Origin: Patiriisocius marinus
GTDB taxonomy: Bacteria > Bacteroidota > Bacteroidia > Flavobacteriales > Flavobacteriaceae
Length of the DNA: 64,000 bases
Assembly (NCBI RefSeq): GCF_008974325.1
Contig: NZ_BKCG01000001.1
Span: 1,079,346-1,143,345, forward strand
Reading direction: 5' to 3'
Shown here: positions 1 to 9,350 of the stretch, piece by piece
Position numbering within the stretch: position 1 is the stretch's first letter
How the letters are laid out: every line of letters begins with the position of its first letter
Notes under the pieces: model-generated
Told to the model about the DNA's origin: nothing
Database searches by the model: none
Seen by the model: only the letters and a program-made list of their open reading frames with translations
Made by a program: the position numbers and the translations under genes

Positions 1-1403
1 TCTACAGCAAACTCCATTGGAAGTTTGTTTAATACCTCTTTACTAAATCCATTTACAATTAAAGCAATAGCTTTTTCAGTATCAATACCTCTTTGGTTAC
101 AGTAAAATATTTGATCTTCACCAATTTTACTTGTAGTTGCTTCGTGTTCTATTTGAGCACTTTTGTTTTTTACTTCAATATATGGGAATGTATGTGCTCC
201 ACAAGCATTACCCATTAAAAGTGAATCACATTGAGAGAAATTACGTGCGTTATCTGCGTTAGGGCTAATTTTCACAAGCCCGCGGTAACTGTTTTGTGAT
301 TTCCCTGCTGAAATACCTTTAGAGATAATAGTACTTTTAGTGTTTTTCCCAAGGTGAATCATTTTAGTACCTGTATCTGCTTGCTGATAATTATTTGTCA
401 CTGCAATAGAGTAAAATTCTCCAATTGAATTATCTCCCTTAAGAATACAACTAGGATATTTCCAAGTTACAGCACTACCGGTTTCAACTTGTGTCCAAGA
501 GATTTTAGCGTTTTTCTCACATAAACCTCTCTTTGTTACAAAATTGTAAACACCACCTAGTCCTTCACTATTACCAGGGTACCAGTTTTGAACAGTAGAG
601 TATTTTATTTCAGCATCGTCTAAAGCAATTAGCTCGACAACTGCTGCGTGTAATTGATTTTCATCTCTACTTGGTGCAGTACAACCTTCAAGGTAACTTA
701 CGTAGCTACCTTCATCTGCAATAACTAAAGTGCGTTCAAATTGTCCTGTACCTGCTTGGTTTATTCTAAAGTAAGTAGATAATTCCATTGGGCATCTAAC
801 TCCTTTTGGAATGTAGCAAAAAGATCCATCACTAAATACAGCACTGTTTAATGCCGCATAAAAATTATCAGTTGTAGGAACAACTGTTCCTAGATATTTT
901 TTTACAAGTTCAGGGTGTTCTTTGATAGCTTCTGAAATAGGCATAAATATTATTCCTTTTTCACCTAACGTCTTTTTAAACGTAGTTGCTACCGAAACAG
1001 AATCAACAACAATATCCATTGCTATGTTGTTCATTTTCTTTTGCTCGTCTAGCGAAATACCAAGTTTCTTGTACATCGCCAAAAGCTCAGGATCAACATC
1101 ATCTAGCGTTTTATTAGGATCTACATCTGTAGGTGCAGAATAATAAGCTATTGATTGAAAATCTGGTTTTTTGTAATTTACATTAGCCCAGTCTGGTTCC
1201 TCCATAGATTGCCATACCTTGAAAGCTTCAAGTCTCCAGTCAGTCATCCATTGTGGTTCATCCTTTTTCTTAGAAATCGCTTTAACGATATCTTCGTTTA
1301 GGCCAATAGGAAACGTCTCAGATTCAATATCTGTATAGAAACCATACTCGTATTCTTTCGTTTCGAGTTCCTTTTTTAAATCGTCTTCAGTATATTTACT
1401 CAT
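1..1403 (-). CDS. sufB: SufB, Fe-S cluster scaffold (C-terminus cut by window edge)
   Basis: This is the core subunit of the SufBCD iron-sulfur cluster assembly scaffold in the cytosol. The minus-strand frame opens with ATG at 1403 and stays open to base 1, giving about 467 codons. The family is usually about 480 residues, so only a short C-terminal tail is missing. The translation contains the family signatures [19 protein letters not shown], then [19 protein letters not shown], then [16 protein letters not shown]. The Cys in FSQCDSLL matches the conserved C-terminal cysteine used in cluster building. It lies 45 bases downstream of an A-type scaffold gene, the usual flavobacterial start of a suf operon. 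sufC and sufD would be expected just outside the window. Identification is firm. Confidence 0.97.
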   Translation of the reverse strand, partial: MSKYTEDDLKKELETKEYEYGFYTDIESETFPIGLNEDIVKAISKKKDEPQWMTDWRLEAFKVWQSMEEPDWANVNYKKPDFQSIAYYSAPTDVDPNKTLDDVDPELLAMYKKLGISLDEQKKMNNIAMDIVVDSVSVATTFKKTLGEKGIIFMPISEAIKEHPELVKKYLGTVVPTTDNFYAALNSAVFSDGSFCYIPKGVRCPMELSTYFRINQAGTGQFERTLVIADEGSYVSYLEGCTAPSRDENQLHAAVVELIALDDAEIKYSTVQNWYPGNSEGLGGVYNFVTKRGLCEKNAKISWTQVETGSAVTWKYPSCILKGDNSIGEFYSIAVTNNYQQADTGTKMIHLGKNTKSTIISKGISAGKSQNSYRGLVKISPNADNARNFSQCDSLLMGNACGAHTFPYIEVKNKSAQIEHEATTSKIGEDQIFYCNQRGIDTEKAIALIVNGFSKEVLNKLPMEFAV

Positions 1404-1448
1404 ATATCAATTATAAATTCTGAAATATCAGAATTATGAATTATTTAA

Positions 1449-1778
1449 TTATAGGGAAAAAGATTCTCCACAACCGCACGTACGGTTTGCATTTGGATTA
1501 TTAAATACAAAACCTTTTCCATTTAGTCCACCGCTATACTCTAGCGTGGTACCTACCAAGTATAAAAAGCTTTTTTTGTCTACTGCTAAACGAACGTCAT
1601 TCACTTCAAATAGCTTATCATCATCCGTCATTTCTTTATCAAACTTAAGCTCGTAAGACAAACCAGAGCAACCTCCACTTTTAACACCCACGCGTACATA
1701 GTCTTGTTCAACTTGAAAACCGTCTTCGGCCATCAATTGTCCAATTTTAATTTTAGCACCTTCGCTTACTGTGATCAT
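1449..1778 (-). CDS. sufA: HesB/IscA/SufA-type iron-sulfur assembly protein
   Basis: This is an A-type carrier (109 aa, typical length) that receives Fe-S clusters from the SUF scaffold and passes them to apoproteins. The three conserved cysteines are visible: one in GVKSGGCSGLSYEL and two in the C-terminal TCGCGESF motif. It is the first gene of the suf transcription unit and sits directly before sufB. A perfect TATATTTGC -7 box lies about 30 bases upstream on the minus strand. The symbol sufA reflects context. By sequence alone ErpA or IscA cannot be excluded, because this family is not cleanly separable. Confidence 0.93.
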   Translation of the reverse strand: MITVSEGAKIKIGQLMAEDGFQVEQDYVRVGVKSGGCSGLSYELKFDKEMTDDDKLFEVNDVRLAVDKKSFLYLVGTTLEYSGGLNGKGFVFNNPNANRTCGCGESFSL

Positions 1779-1806
1779 ATAATATAGATTTATTCTAAAT
1801 TAGGCT

Positions 1807-1815
1807 GCAAATATA
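1807..1815 (-). promoter_or_regulatory. Bacteroidota -7 promoter element of the suf operon
   Basis: On the minus strand this reads TATATTTGC, a full match to the Bacteroidota sigma-ABfr -7 consensus TAnnTTTG. It lies about 30 bases before the sufA-like ATG. I see no convincing -33 TTTG at the right distance, so the call rests on the -7 box and its position. Confidence 0.45.
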
Positions 1816-1987
1816 CGATATATCGCTCTTTTTTCACAGCCTAAAATATATTAATACTGTATCGCTCCATAGGGTTAATTTATGGGCGTTTCAGAATAGT
1901 GAATTGGTCGATTTATAAAATCTAACTTACAGCGCTTATTTTCTGTAATAAAAGCTTAACGAAATAACTTATTTTGAAAAGTGAAGA

Positions 1988-3061
1988 TTAATTAGGGCCT
2001 TGATATGCTGGATTATTAGCCAAGTTAGGATCTGAAAGGCTTAGTAGAAAAGCTTTTAGTGCTGCTTTATCCTCTGGGCTAAGTTGAACACCACCTTGTG
2101 CAACTGATTTCATTAAAGGGTCAATGGTTTCGGAAAAAACAAGTCCTTCGCTATAATGGTTTATAACTTCGTCCAATGTTTCAAATCTACCATCATGCAT
2201 GTATGGAGCAGTATATGCTAAGTTTCGCAATGAGCCACTTTTAAACAATCCAAATTGATTAGGGTCTCCAGTAAATTGACCTAAACCTAAATCTGTGAAA
2301 GTTTCATCTAAGCCATTATTGTGGAAATCATTGTCTGTCCATAATGGATTGCTTGGACTTCCGTGACAATGAAAGCAATCACCTCTATCTTCGTCTAAAA
2401 AAACAGCTAAGCCTTCAGCTTCAAGAGGGCTTAGGGTTGCTTCATTGCGTAAGTGTCTGTCAAATTTAGAATCACCAGAAACAATAGTTCTAATAAATTG
2501 AGCAATGGCTTTTGTAACTAATTCTTTGGTAATTAAAGTAGTGCTAAATGCCTGTTCAAATTCTAAAGTATAATCTGCATCAACTGATAGTGTTGCAACA
2601 ACATTTTCCCAAGTATTGTTCATCTCTACAGGATTTGTAACAGGACCTAGAATTTGTTGTTCAATAGTTTGTGCACTACCATCCCAATTAAAGGAATTTG
2701 TAGTGTTCCAAGCAAGGTTGACTAATGGCATAGAGTTTCTAACCCCTTGTTCTCCAGTAATTCCAATACTAAATTGTTGTTGATCACTAAAGCCTTGAGT
2801 AGGTCTATGGCATCCTGCACAAGATAATGTGTTGTCTGCAGAAAGCGCTGTGTCAAAAAATAATTTTCTTCCTAACGCTATTCCTTCTTCGGTTAATGGG
2901 TTGTCTACTGGAATTGAAGGAGCAGGAAGAAGTGTGTTGAAAATTACTGGAATATCAATTGAAGCCGGCACTGGTATATAACCTCCTTGGTTGTCATCGG
3001 TATCATCTTTACACGAAGCAAATAATAGGATTAAACAACCAAGAAGAATATTCAATTTCAT
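1988..3061 (-). CDS. Di-haem cytochrome c peroxidase / MauG-MbnH family lipoprotein
   Basis: A 357-aa exported di-haem protein. A lipoprotein signal peptide ends at the lipobox Cys17 (LFASC). Two c-type haem sites are present, C81-A-G-C84-H85 and C229-F-H-C232-H233. The family core LAWNTTNSFNWDGSA follows the first haem, and the C-terminal GSLRNLAYTAPYMHDGRF motif is typical of bacterial CcpA/MauG proteins. These enzymes either reduce H2O2 or use it to oxidise a partner protein. The gene begins 6 bases after an MbnP-like gene, and this pairing is the hallmark of MbnH, a MauG-like enzyme that modifies a Trp of MbnP. I therefore favour MbnH-like over ordinary peroxidase, though sequence alone does not decide. 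It is the last gene of a five-gene operon. Confidence 0.9.
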   Translation of the reverse strand: MKLNILLGCLILLFASCKDDTDDNQGGYIPVPASIDIPVIFNTLLPAPSIPVDNPLTEEGIALGRKLFFDTALSADNTLSCAGCHRPTQGFSDQQQFSIGITGEQGVRNSMPLVNLAWNTTNSFNWDGSAQTIEQQILGPVTNPVEMNNTWENVVATLSVDADYTLEFEQAFSTTLITKELVTKAIAQFIRTIVSGDSKFDRHLRNEATLSPLEAEGLAVFLDEDRGDCFHCHGSPSNPLWTDNDFHNNGLDETFTDLGLGQFTGDPNQFGLFKSGSLRNLAYTAPYMHDGRFETLDEVINHYSEGLVFSETIDPLMKSVAQGGVQLSPEDKAALKAFLLSLSDPNLANNPAYQGPN

Positions 3062-3067
3062 AATTAA

Positions 3068-3841
3068 TTAGTTTACTGTACCAAGTGTAAATACATCTTG
3101 TCCGTTAGCTTCCATCAATAATTGAGCAGCATTGTTACCCATTAACATAGTGTTGAATTCATTTAAATCCCATGTGTTTGGATTTTTAAACCATTCAGCT
3201 ATGTTCGCTTTTACTTCAATTGTAGTTGTATCACCTTCAACAGTAACAGTTCCTAAATTAATAGCTATTGAAGTATCTTCACGAGTTACATTTTCAGTCA
3301 TTGCATCTGTAGGAGCACTTATTGTATGAAAGTTAAATGGACTTTCAATTCCTGCGTCGTTAATAAATTTTCCGTCTAATTGTTGGTAATGGTATCCACC
3401 ACCCATCGGGTCTGGAACATTCCAAGATGCAGCATTTAAATCAGCATAAGCATTCGAAGTGTTTTCTGCTTCTGTAAAACCAAAACGCATTGTTAAACTA
3501 TAAGTTCCTTCTGGTATCGTTGTACTGTCAAAAGATAAACCTGTTCCCTCTGAAGAGTTAACTAATAAATAGTCTTGAGATGGACTTACAACGGTTCCGC
3601 TTTGCGAAGTAAAAGCTACATCGGTGATTAAATAGCGCAATCTCGTAAACGTCATTACATCTCCATTTGCATTTATATATTCTGTGTTGTCAAAATTAGA
3701 TGTTGTAATTTCTTCCCCATCAAAGTTTTGCGTGAATGATATTGTTACATCTGTATTTTGAGTAATTATACCACTGTCGTCATCATTGTTACAAGAAATA
3801 ATAGCTGTTGCTAAAACGAACAATAAGCTTATTTTTTTCAT
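3068..3841 (-). CDS. MbnP-like copper-binding lipoprotein
   Basis: A 257-aa lipoprotein with lipobox Cys17 (AIISC). The motif MTFTRLRYLITDVAF and the block around residues 140-157 (W140, then MGGGYHYQQLDGKF) are characteristic of the MbnP family. Known members bind copper in the periplasm after a partner MauG-like enzyme (MbnH) oxidises a tryptophan to kynurenine. Candidate residues here are W140, W217 and W224, with H151 and H172 as possible metal ligands. Which Trp, if any, is modified cannot be read from the sequence. The gene sits directly before the di-haem peroxidase, supporting an enzyme-substrate pair. No methanobactin genes are nearby. Confidence 0.85.
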   Translation of the reverse strand: MKKISLLFVLATAIISCNNDDDSGIITQNTDVTISFTQNFDGEEITTSNFDNTEYINANGDVMTFTRLRYLITDVAFTSQSGTVVSPSQDYLLVNSSEGTGLSFDSTTIPEGTYSLTMRFGFTEAENTSNAYADLNAASWNVPDPMGGGYHYQQLDGKFINDAGIESPFNFHTISAPTDAMTENVTREDTSIAINLGTVTVEGDTTTIEVKANIAEWFKNPNTWDLNEFNTMLMGNNAAQLLMEANGQDVFTLGTVN

Positions 3842-3862
3842 CTGAAATATTAATTTTTATTA

Positions 3863-5239
3863 TTATTTAATTTTTATTACCACAACGTCTTTAATTCCTC
3901 TATTGGTAGTGATGTCATTATCGTTACTTTCAGTATTCCCAACTAGAACAATTGAGTTGTCTTGCGTTTGAATTAAAGCGTCTCCAAAGTCTAAGCCTGA
4001 ACCTCCAGCTGTGTATGAGTATTTTAAGTTTCCGTTGGCACCAATTGTCATTAACATTATATCGTTTTGACCATAGTTGTTTGTATAATCTCCTGAACCA
4101 CTTCTAGAATTTCCTACGATTGCAAAATCTCCGTTGTTAAGTTTTTTTATGTCTCTAGCAGAATCGAATGATGCACCACCATAATTTTGTTCCCAAACAA
4201 TAGCACCATCATCATTAAACTTTACGGCCCAAACATCTGCATTTCCATATAGGTTGCTTACATCCTTATCTGAACTTCGTGTGTCTCCCACTAGAATGTA
4301 GCCATTATCAGTTGTTTTTGCTACAGCATATGATATGTCAATTTCGCTACCGCCAAATGATTTTGTCCATAATTTATTTCCATTAACGTCTAAGCGTACT
4401 GCCCAAAAATCATAACTTCCTTTATCATCTGTAATGTCAAAATCAACACTTTCAGAAGCTCCGGTCATTAAGAAACCACCGTCATTTGTTTCAATTGCAT
4501 CATAGCTACGGTCGTTATTAGAACCGCCAAAATAGCGTCTCCATAGTTTATTTCCGTTAGAGTCCATTAAAATTCCCCAAAATTCGCCTACACCGTGAAG
4601 TACACCACGAGTGTCGTCATTTCCGCTAGTTGTAGCATCATTTCCTTCGCCACCACTAGCTGTTACATCTAAGAATCCTGTAGCAAAAAAATTTCCTGTA
4701 CTTGTTTCAAAAACGTTAAACGCTTGGTCTGTTCCTAGAAAACCAAAACTTTGTTCCCATTGAATAGTTCCGGTACTGTTAGTTTTTACTAACCAAAAAT
4801 CTTGAAATCCAGCATTTTCACTTACATCACCATCTGTGCTTCGGCTATAACCACTCATTATGTATCCACCATCTGAAGTTTTAGAAACAGAACTAACAAC
4901 ATCATCTTGTGACCCACCATATGTTTGATTTGAAACCATAGATCCTTCGGGAGTTATTTCTAACATCCAGTAATCTTGGTCTGAAGTGGTTTTTCCAGAT
5001 ATATCACCATCTGTACTGGTTGTAGTTCCTACTATAACATAATTACCATTATTTGCCTCTACAATATCAACAGCAATATCAACGCCGCTACCACCAAAAG
5101 TTTTAACATAGGAAACGGTTCCTTCAAAATCTGTAGGATTAGAAGTTTGCGCCTCATTATCATCAGAACCGCAAGAAGTGATAATTGTTGTTAATGATAA
5201 AAAAGCAATTGACAAAAATTTTGGTAGGGGGATATTCAT
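3863..5239 (-). CDS. Repeat-containing lipoprotein, probable beta-propeller
   Basis: A 458-aa lipoprotein with signal peptide and lipobox Cys23 (IITSC). After it come about seven repeats of roughly 55-60 residues. Each carries a pattern like FGGSxxD followed by DGGYIxxGxxxSxDxDV, then xDfWxVKxxxxGxxxW. The regular GG/DxW/G-W spacing suggests a beta-propeller with one blade per repeat. No catalytic motif is seen. It lies between the choice-of-anchor B pair and the MbnP-like gene, 23 bases from its neighbour, so it belongs to that operon. Function is unknown; a surface binding or scaffold role is an inference. Confidence 0.85.
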   Translation of the reverse strand: MNIPLPKFLSIAFLSLTTIITSCGSDDNEAQTSNPTDFEGTVSYVKTFGGSGVDIAVDIVEANNGNYVIVGTTTSTDGDISGKTTSDQDYWMLEITPEGSMVSNQTYGGSQDDVVSSVSKTSDGGYIMSGYSRSTDGDVSENAGFQDFWLVKTNSTGTIQWEQSFGFLGTDQAFNVFETSTGNFFATGFLDVTASGGEGNDATTSGNDDTRGVLHGVGEFWGILMDSNGNKLWRRYFGGSNNDRSYDAIETNDGGFLMTGASESVDFDITDDKGSYDFWAVRLDVNGNKLWTKSFGGSEIDISYAVAKTTDNGYILVGDTRSSDKDVSNLYGNADVWAVKFNDDGAIVWEQNYGGASFDSARDIKKLNNGDFAIVGNSRSGSGDYTNNYGQNDIMLMTIGANGNLKYSYTAGGSGLDFGDALIQTQDNSIVLVGNTESNDNDITTNRGIKDVVVIKIK

Positions 5240-5242
5240 AGG

Positions 5243-6652
5243 TTATTTTATAATTAATCTTTTTGTAGTAGTGTCGTTTATTTTAACAAGGTACATTCCA
5301 GCATTAAGTTGAGATACATCTATGTTTTTTGAAGATGCAGCATCAAAGTTATTTTGCATTACCGTTTGTCCTAATATATTGTAAACAATTATTGAAGTTA
5401 ACGATTGGTTAGTGCCGCTTATTGTAATATTATTTTCTGCAGGATTTGGGGAAATTGAGAATGCTTCTGCATTCGAATCAGCAGTTCCTAATAAAGGATC
5501 TCTTACTAATAAAAAACCTCTGTTAATGTCACTTATTACAATATTTCCACTTGCGAAATAAGGATATACACTCCAAGCACCATTAAAATTAGCTGAGTTG
5601 TTTTCAGGGTGGGAATCAAAAGATTGAACTTCTTCAATACTTCCGTTAGCTATGTCTTGTAGGTCAATTACACGTAATCCTGCTGTGTAATTAGCCATGT
5701 AATATTTTCCATTATGAACATAACCATTGTGATCAATTGCTGCTGTAGGGCCTTCGTAAATAAAATCTAATTCAGGATCGTCTAGGTCTTCAAAATCAAA
5801 AATCATTGTTCTAGTTTCACCACCTATGTTTAATTCATCTACTTCATCACCTAATATAAAGTAACGTTGATCTTCAGTAAACCATCCTTGGTGTGTGTAA
5901 CCAATATTTGGGTATGTAATAGTTTCAATTAAAGTTGGATTACTTTTATCAGTAACATCACGAATTACAACCTCAGTTTCATTACTACTAATAAGTATTT
6001 CCCTTCCAGCGTAATCTGCATCAGGACCATTGTAAATGACTACTTGTGAGTCGTGGCTATATCCATCGCTTGAATATCCACCAGCAGCTATAGGATTTTG
6101 AGGGTCTTGAATATTTATGAAGTGCGGTCCTCCACCAAAAGTGGCTGTACCTACTGCATATGCAAATCCTGTATCTTCGTTGATTACTATATTGTGTGCA
6201 CTTCCAAATTGTGTGTAAACCTCATCTGGGTTAAAATTTTCTGGTGGGTTTGCTACATCTCTTAAACGAGTAAGATCAAAAATTTGCATTCCGTGCCCAT
6301 TTGCTTCACTTACGACGAAAGCATGATTTTGGTACACTTTAATATCTCTCCAAGAACTTGGATTAGTTTCTGTGTCCATTTTACCTAAATACGTAGGGTT
6401 AATTGGATCAGTGATATCAATAAAAGCTGTTCCGTTATCTAAGCCAATTAGCGCATATTCATTTCCAGTATCTGGGTCTGTCCATCCCCAAGAATCATTA
6501 CCAGAAGATGCACCCATAGTTGATAGTGAAATGCTAGATTGTAGGTCTAAACCATTACAATCATAAGGTCCTGCAGAAAAGTTATCGCAGGGTGTCTGTG
6601 CCGTTGCGATGGTTGTCGCAATTGCGAAGATAAAGAGGAATGTTTTTTTCAT
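5243..6652 (-). CDS. Choice-of-anchor B family protein with T9SS sorting domain (copy 2)
   Basis: A 469-aa secreted protein with an N-terminal signal peptide ending in ATAQ. The main domain belongs to the choice-of-anchor B family of LVIVD-type propeller repeats. Diagnostic segments are SWGWTDPDTGNEYALIGLDN, FIDITDPINPTYLGK, HNIVINEDTG, NGPDADYAGREILISS and YTHQGWFTEDQRYF. The last ~80 residues form a type IX secretion sorting domain (ISPNPAENNITI, then YNILGQTV, then LNAGMYLVKI and KRLIIK). It is a close tandem paralogue of the gene just upstream and ends 3 bases before the lipoprotein gene. Function is unknown. The anchor class and context point to a cell-surface protein coexpressed with the MbnP/peroxidase pair. 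Confidence 0.9.
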   Translation of the reverse strand: MKKTFLFIFAIATTIATAQTPCDNFSAGPYDCNGLDLQSSISLSTMGASSGNDSWGWTDPDTGNEYALIGLDNGTAFIDITDPINPTYLGKMDTETNPSSWRDIKVYQNHAFVVSEANGHGMQIFDLTRLRDVANPPENFNPDEVYTQFGSAHNIVINEDTGFAYAVGTATFGGGPHFINIQDPQNPIAAGGYSSDGYSHDSQVVIYNGPDADYAGREILISSNETEVVIRDVTDKSNPTLIETITYPNIGYTHQGWFTEDQRYFILGDEVDELNIGGETRTMIFDFEDLDDPELDFIYEGPTAAIDHNGYVHNGKYYMANYTAGLRVIDLQDIANGSIEEVQSFDSHPENNSANFNGAWSVYPYFASGNIVISDINRGFLLVRDPLLGTADSNAEAFSISPNPAENNITISGTNQSLTSIIVYNILGQTVMQNNFDAASSKNIDVSQLNAGMYLVKINDTTTKRLIIK

Positions 6653-6754
6653 GTTATGCTTTTTTTTTATAAAAATACAAGAATCTATTCCACTATCTAG
6701 TTAAAGTGAGTTTATTATTAGACACGAATATTCAATGATAAATACACTATAACC

Positions 6755-8176
6755 TTATATTTTTACTATTCGTCGTGTAATTACGTTGTTAATCGTTAAA
6801 AAGTACAATCCGCTATCTAGATTTTCAATATCTAATGATACTTGATTTAGCGTTTCAAATGTATCTGTAGATATAAGTTTACCACTCATATCATGAATTG
6901 AAATTTCAGATATTGGATTAATTCGGGTTTGTATTGTTAGAATTCCGTTTGATGGGTTTGGATAGATTGAAACATCCGAAATATTATTAGTACTCGTTCC
7001 TAATGTATTTGATTTCACTAAAAAGAAACCGCCAGATCTATCGGTTATCATCACATTTTCGCTAGGGAAATAAGGATACACATTCCATACACCATTATAA
7101 CTTGCATTGTTATCTGAAGTATAGGTGTCAAAATAAGCTATTTCTTCCATTTCTTCATTAGCGATGTTTGAAACATCCATGACTCTTAACCCTGCCGCAT
7201 AATTTGCTAAGTAGTATTTGTCGTCTTTAATATAGCCATTATGATCTATAGCTGTTGTTGTTCCAAAAAACTCGAAATGCTCAACTGGATTATCTAAGTC
7301 TTCAAGGTCAAAAATAATAGTACGTGTATTGAAACCTACCTCGTTTTCATCAAACTCATCACCAACTAAAAAATAGCGTTGATTTTCTGTAAACCAACCT
7401 TGGTGTGTATACCCTACATTAGAATATCCTATTGTTGAAATACTTTGGGGATTAGCTTTGTCAGTAACATCTACAATTGAAATGTATTGCTCACTTCCGC
7501 TACTGCTTACTAATATTTCTCTTCCAGCATAATCTGCATCTGGGCCATTGTAAAGTAATACTTGTGCATCATGTGTATAGAAATCTTCTGCAAAACCTCC
7601 AGCTGCAACAGGATTTTGAGGATCTTGAATATTAATAAAGTGAGATCCACCGTTGTAAGTATTAGTTCCTAAGCCGTAAGCATAACCTGTATCTTCATTA
7701 ATGATAATGTTATGAGCATTTCCGAAGCCATTATAATGTGCATCTTCATCAAATGTCACTGGTGGGTTTGTAACGTTAGTCAATCGATTAAGATCGAAAA
7801 CTTGCATTCCATGACCAGCTGCTTCGCTCACTATAAAAGCATGATTGTTGTAAACTTTTATATCGCGCCAAGTGCTTTCTGAGGTATGGGTTGGGAGTTT
7901 TCCTAAGTAAATAGGATTAACTGGGTCTGAAATATCAATAAATACAGTTCCGTCATTTAGTCCAACAATACCATACTCTCTTTCTGTAACAGGATCAACC
8001 CATCCCCAAGAATCATTTGCAGCTGTTGCGTTAAATATTGTAAGCGGTATGTGCGATTGTAAATCAAATCCATCACAGGGATAATTGCCTGCAAAACCGT
8101 TATTACATGGTGTCTGTGCAGCGATGCTAAAACCTGTAAAAAAGGTAAGAGCGGCTGCTAAAATAGTATTTTTCAT
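6755..8176 (-). CDS. Choice-of-anchor B family protein with T9SS sorting domain (copy 1)
   Basis: A 473-aa paralogue of the following gene, alignable along its whole length. Shared landmarks include NDSWGWVDPVTEREYGIVGL, FIDISDPVNPIYLGKLP, HNIIINEDTGYAYGLG, NGPDADYAGREILVSS and THQGWFTENQRYFLVGDE. It ends in a T9SS sorting domain (VSIYPNPSNGILTI; LDSGLYFLTI). I chose the ATG at 8176, which gives a clean signal peptide; a TTG nine bases upstream is also open. It is the first gene of the operon, and a plausible TTTG-N20-TACCTTTA promoter sits 30-63 bases upstream. The duplication is old enough for many substitutions, yet the order of motifs is unchanged. Confidence 0.9.
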   Translation of the reverse strand: MKNTILAAALTFFTGFSIAAQTPCNNGFAGNYPCDGFDLQSHIPLTIFNATAANDSWGWVDPVTEREYGIVGLNDGTVFIDISDPVNPIYLGKLPTHTSESTWRDIKVYNNHAFIVSEAAGHGMQVFDLNRLTNVTNPPVTFDEDAHYNGFGNAHNIIINEDTGYAYGLGTNTYNGGSHFINIQDPQNPVAAGGFAEDFYTHDAQVLLYNGPDADYAGREILVSSSGSEQYISIVDVTDKANPQSISTIGYSNVGYTHQGWFTENQRYFLVGDEFDENEVGFNTRTIIFDLEDLDNPVEHFEFFGTTTAIDHNGYIKDDKYYLANYAAGLRVMDVSNIANEEMEEIAYFDTYTSDNNASYNGVWNVYPYFPSENVMITDRSGGFFLVKSNTLGTSTNNISDVSIYPNPSNGILTIQTRINPISEISIHDMSGKLISTDTFETLNQVSLDIENLDSGLYFLTINNVITRRIVKI

Positions 8177-8205
8177 AGAGCGCAATATTTTAGAAACTAA
8201 AGGAT

Positions 8206-8239
8206 TAAAGGTATAGGCTTCTTTTTATTTACCCAAAGG
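8206..8239 (-). promoter_or_regulatory. Probable promoter of the anchor-B / MbnP operon
   Basis: On the minus strand TTTG (8239-8236) is followed after 20 bases by TACCTTTA (8213-8206). This matches the Bacteroidota -33 TTTG and seven of eight positions of the -7 TAnnTTTG. It lies 30 bases before the first ATG of the operon. Confidence 0.45.
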
Positions 8240-8294
8240 TAAGATATTTTAGCGGCTAAGAGGTATTTTTGCCAAGACTGTAAAAAACAACAAC

Positions 8295-9350
8295 ATGTTA
8301 GAAAATAAAGGGCAACAACGAACTGATATTTCTTCTTTAGGAGAATTTGGATTAATTGAACACTTAACTAAAAGTTTTGAAATTAAGCAACCATCCACAA
8401 TTAAAGGAATAGGGGATGATGCTGCGGTAATTGCTGTAGAAAATGAACTTGTTGTTTCTACTGATATGCTTGTTGAAGGGGTACATTTTGATATGAGTTA
8501 TATGCCTTTAAAGCACCTTGGTTATAAATCAGTTGTTGTGAATCTATCAGATATTTACGCAATGAATGCCTTGCCAACGCAGATTACAGTTTCGATTGCA
8601 GTTTCTAATAGGTTTCCTGTGGAAGCGCTTGAAGAATTATATGCAGGTATACAAGCAGCAGCACACCATTATAATGTTGATGTTGTAGGAGGTGATACTA
8701 CATCTTCCCTTAGCGGTCTTGTTATTAGTATTACTGCTTTGGGTCAAGTAACACAGGAAAAAGCTGTTTATAGATCTGGCGCAAAGGAGAATGATTTAAT
8801 TGTAGTTTCGGGAGATTTAGGAGCTGCTTACTTAGGACTCCAAATTTTAGAACGTGAGAAGCAAGTTTTTAAGGTAAATCCAAATTCGCAACCAGATTTA
8901 GAACCTTATTCTTATTTAATTGAAAGACAGTTAAAGCCAGAAGCACGTAAGGATATTCCAGCTCTTTTAAAGGAGCTTGGTGTTCAGCCTACTTCTATGA
9001 TTGATATAAGTGATGGACTTTCTTCGGAAACGATCCATATTTGTAAGCAATCTAAAAAAGGATGTAATATTTATGAAGATAAAATTCCATTAGATCCACA
9101 AGTAATTACTACTTGTGAGGAATTTAATATGGATAGTACTACAATAGCTTTAAATGGAGGTGAGGATTATGAATTATTGTTCACTATTTCTAGCGATGAT
9201 TATCCAAAAATTAAGGCTAATCCTAGCTTAACAGTTATTGGGCATATTACTCAAGAAAGTGAAGGTACTCACTTAATTACGAGAGCAAATACTAAAATAC
9301 CGCTAATTGCTCGAGGATGGAACCCATTACAAGAACAAGAAACGGAATAA
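8295..9350 (+). CDS. thiL: Thiamine-monophosphate kinase
   Basis: ThiL phosphorylates thiamine monophosphate to the active cofactor thiamine diphosphate. The 351-aa protein has the AIR-synthase/PurM fold motifs in order. GIGDDAAVI forms the N-terminal ATP/Mg site, followed by STDMLVEGVHF, NLSDIYAMNA and VVGGDTTSS. MIDISDGLSS and LNGGEDYELLF follow in the C-terminal half. Length and motif order are normal. The gene stands alone on the plus strand with a TATTTTTGC -7-like box at 8266-8274. Its stop abuts the stop of the convergent small zinc-ribbon gene with no spacer. No TPP riboswitch-like leader is seen upstream. Confidence 0.97.
   Translation: MLENKGQQRTDISSLGEFGLIEHLTKSFEIKQPSTIKGIGDDAAVIAVENELVVSTDMLVEGVHFDMSYMPLKHLGYKSVVVNLSDIYAMNALPTQITVSIAVSNRFPVEALEELYAGIQAAAHHYNVDVVGGDTTSSLSGLVISITALGQVTQEKAVYRSGAKENDLIVVSGDLGAAYLGLQILEREKQVFKVNPNSQPDLEPYSYLIERQLKPEARKDIPALLKELGVQPTSMIDISDGLSSETIHICKQSKKGCNIYEDKIPLDPQVITTCEEFNMDSTTIALNGGEDYELLFTISSDDYPKIKANPSLTVIGHITQESEGTHLITRANTKIPLIARGWNPLQEQETE

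Noticed and set aside
922..1143. Plus-strand open frame of 73 codons
   Set aside because: It lies wholly inside sufB on the other strand, whose translation is clearly conserved.
8186..8294. Possible TPP riboswitch before thiL
   Set aside because: The leader is too short and no thi-box-like conserved bases are seen; a kinase gene rarely needs one.
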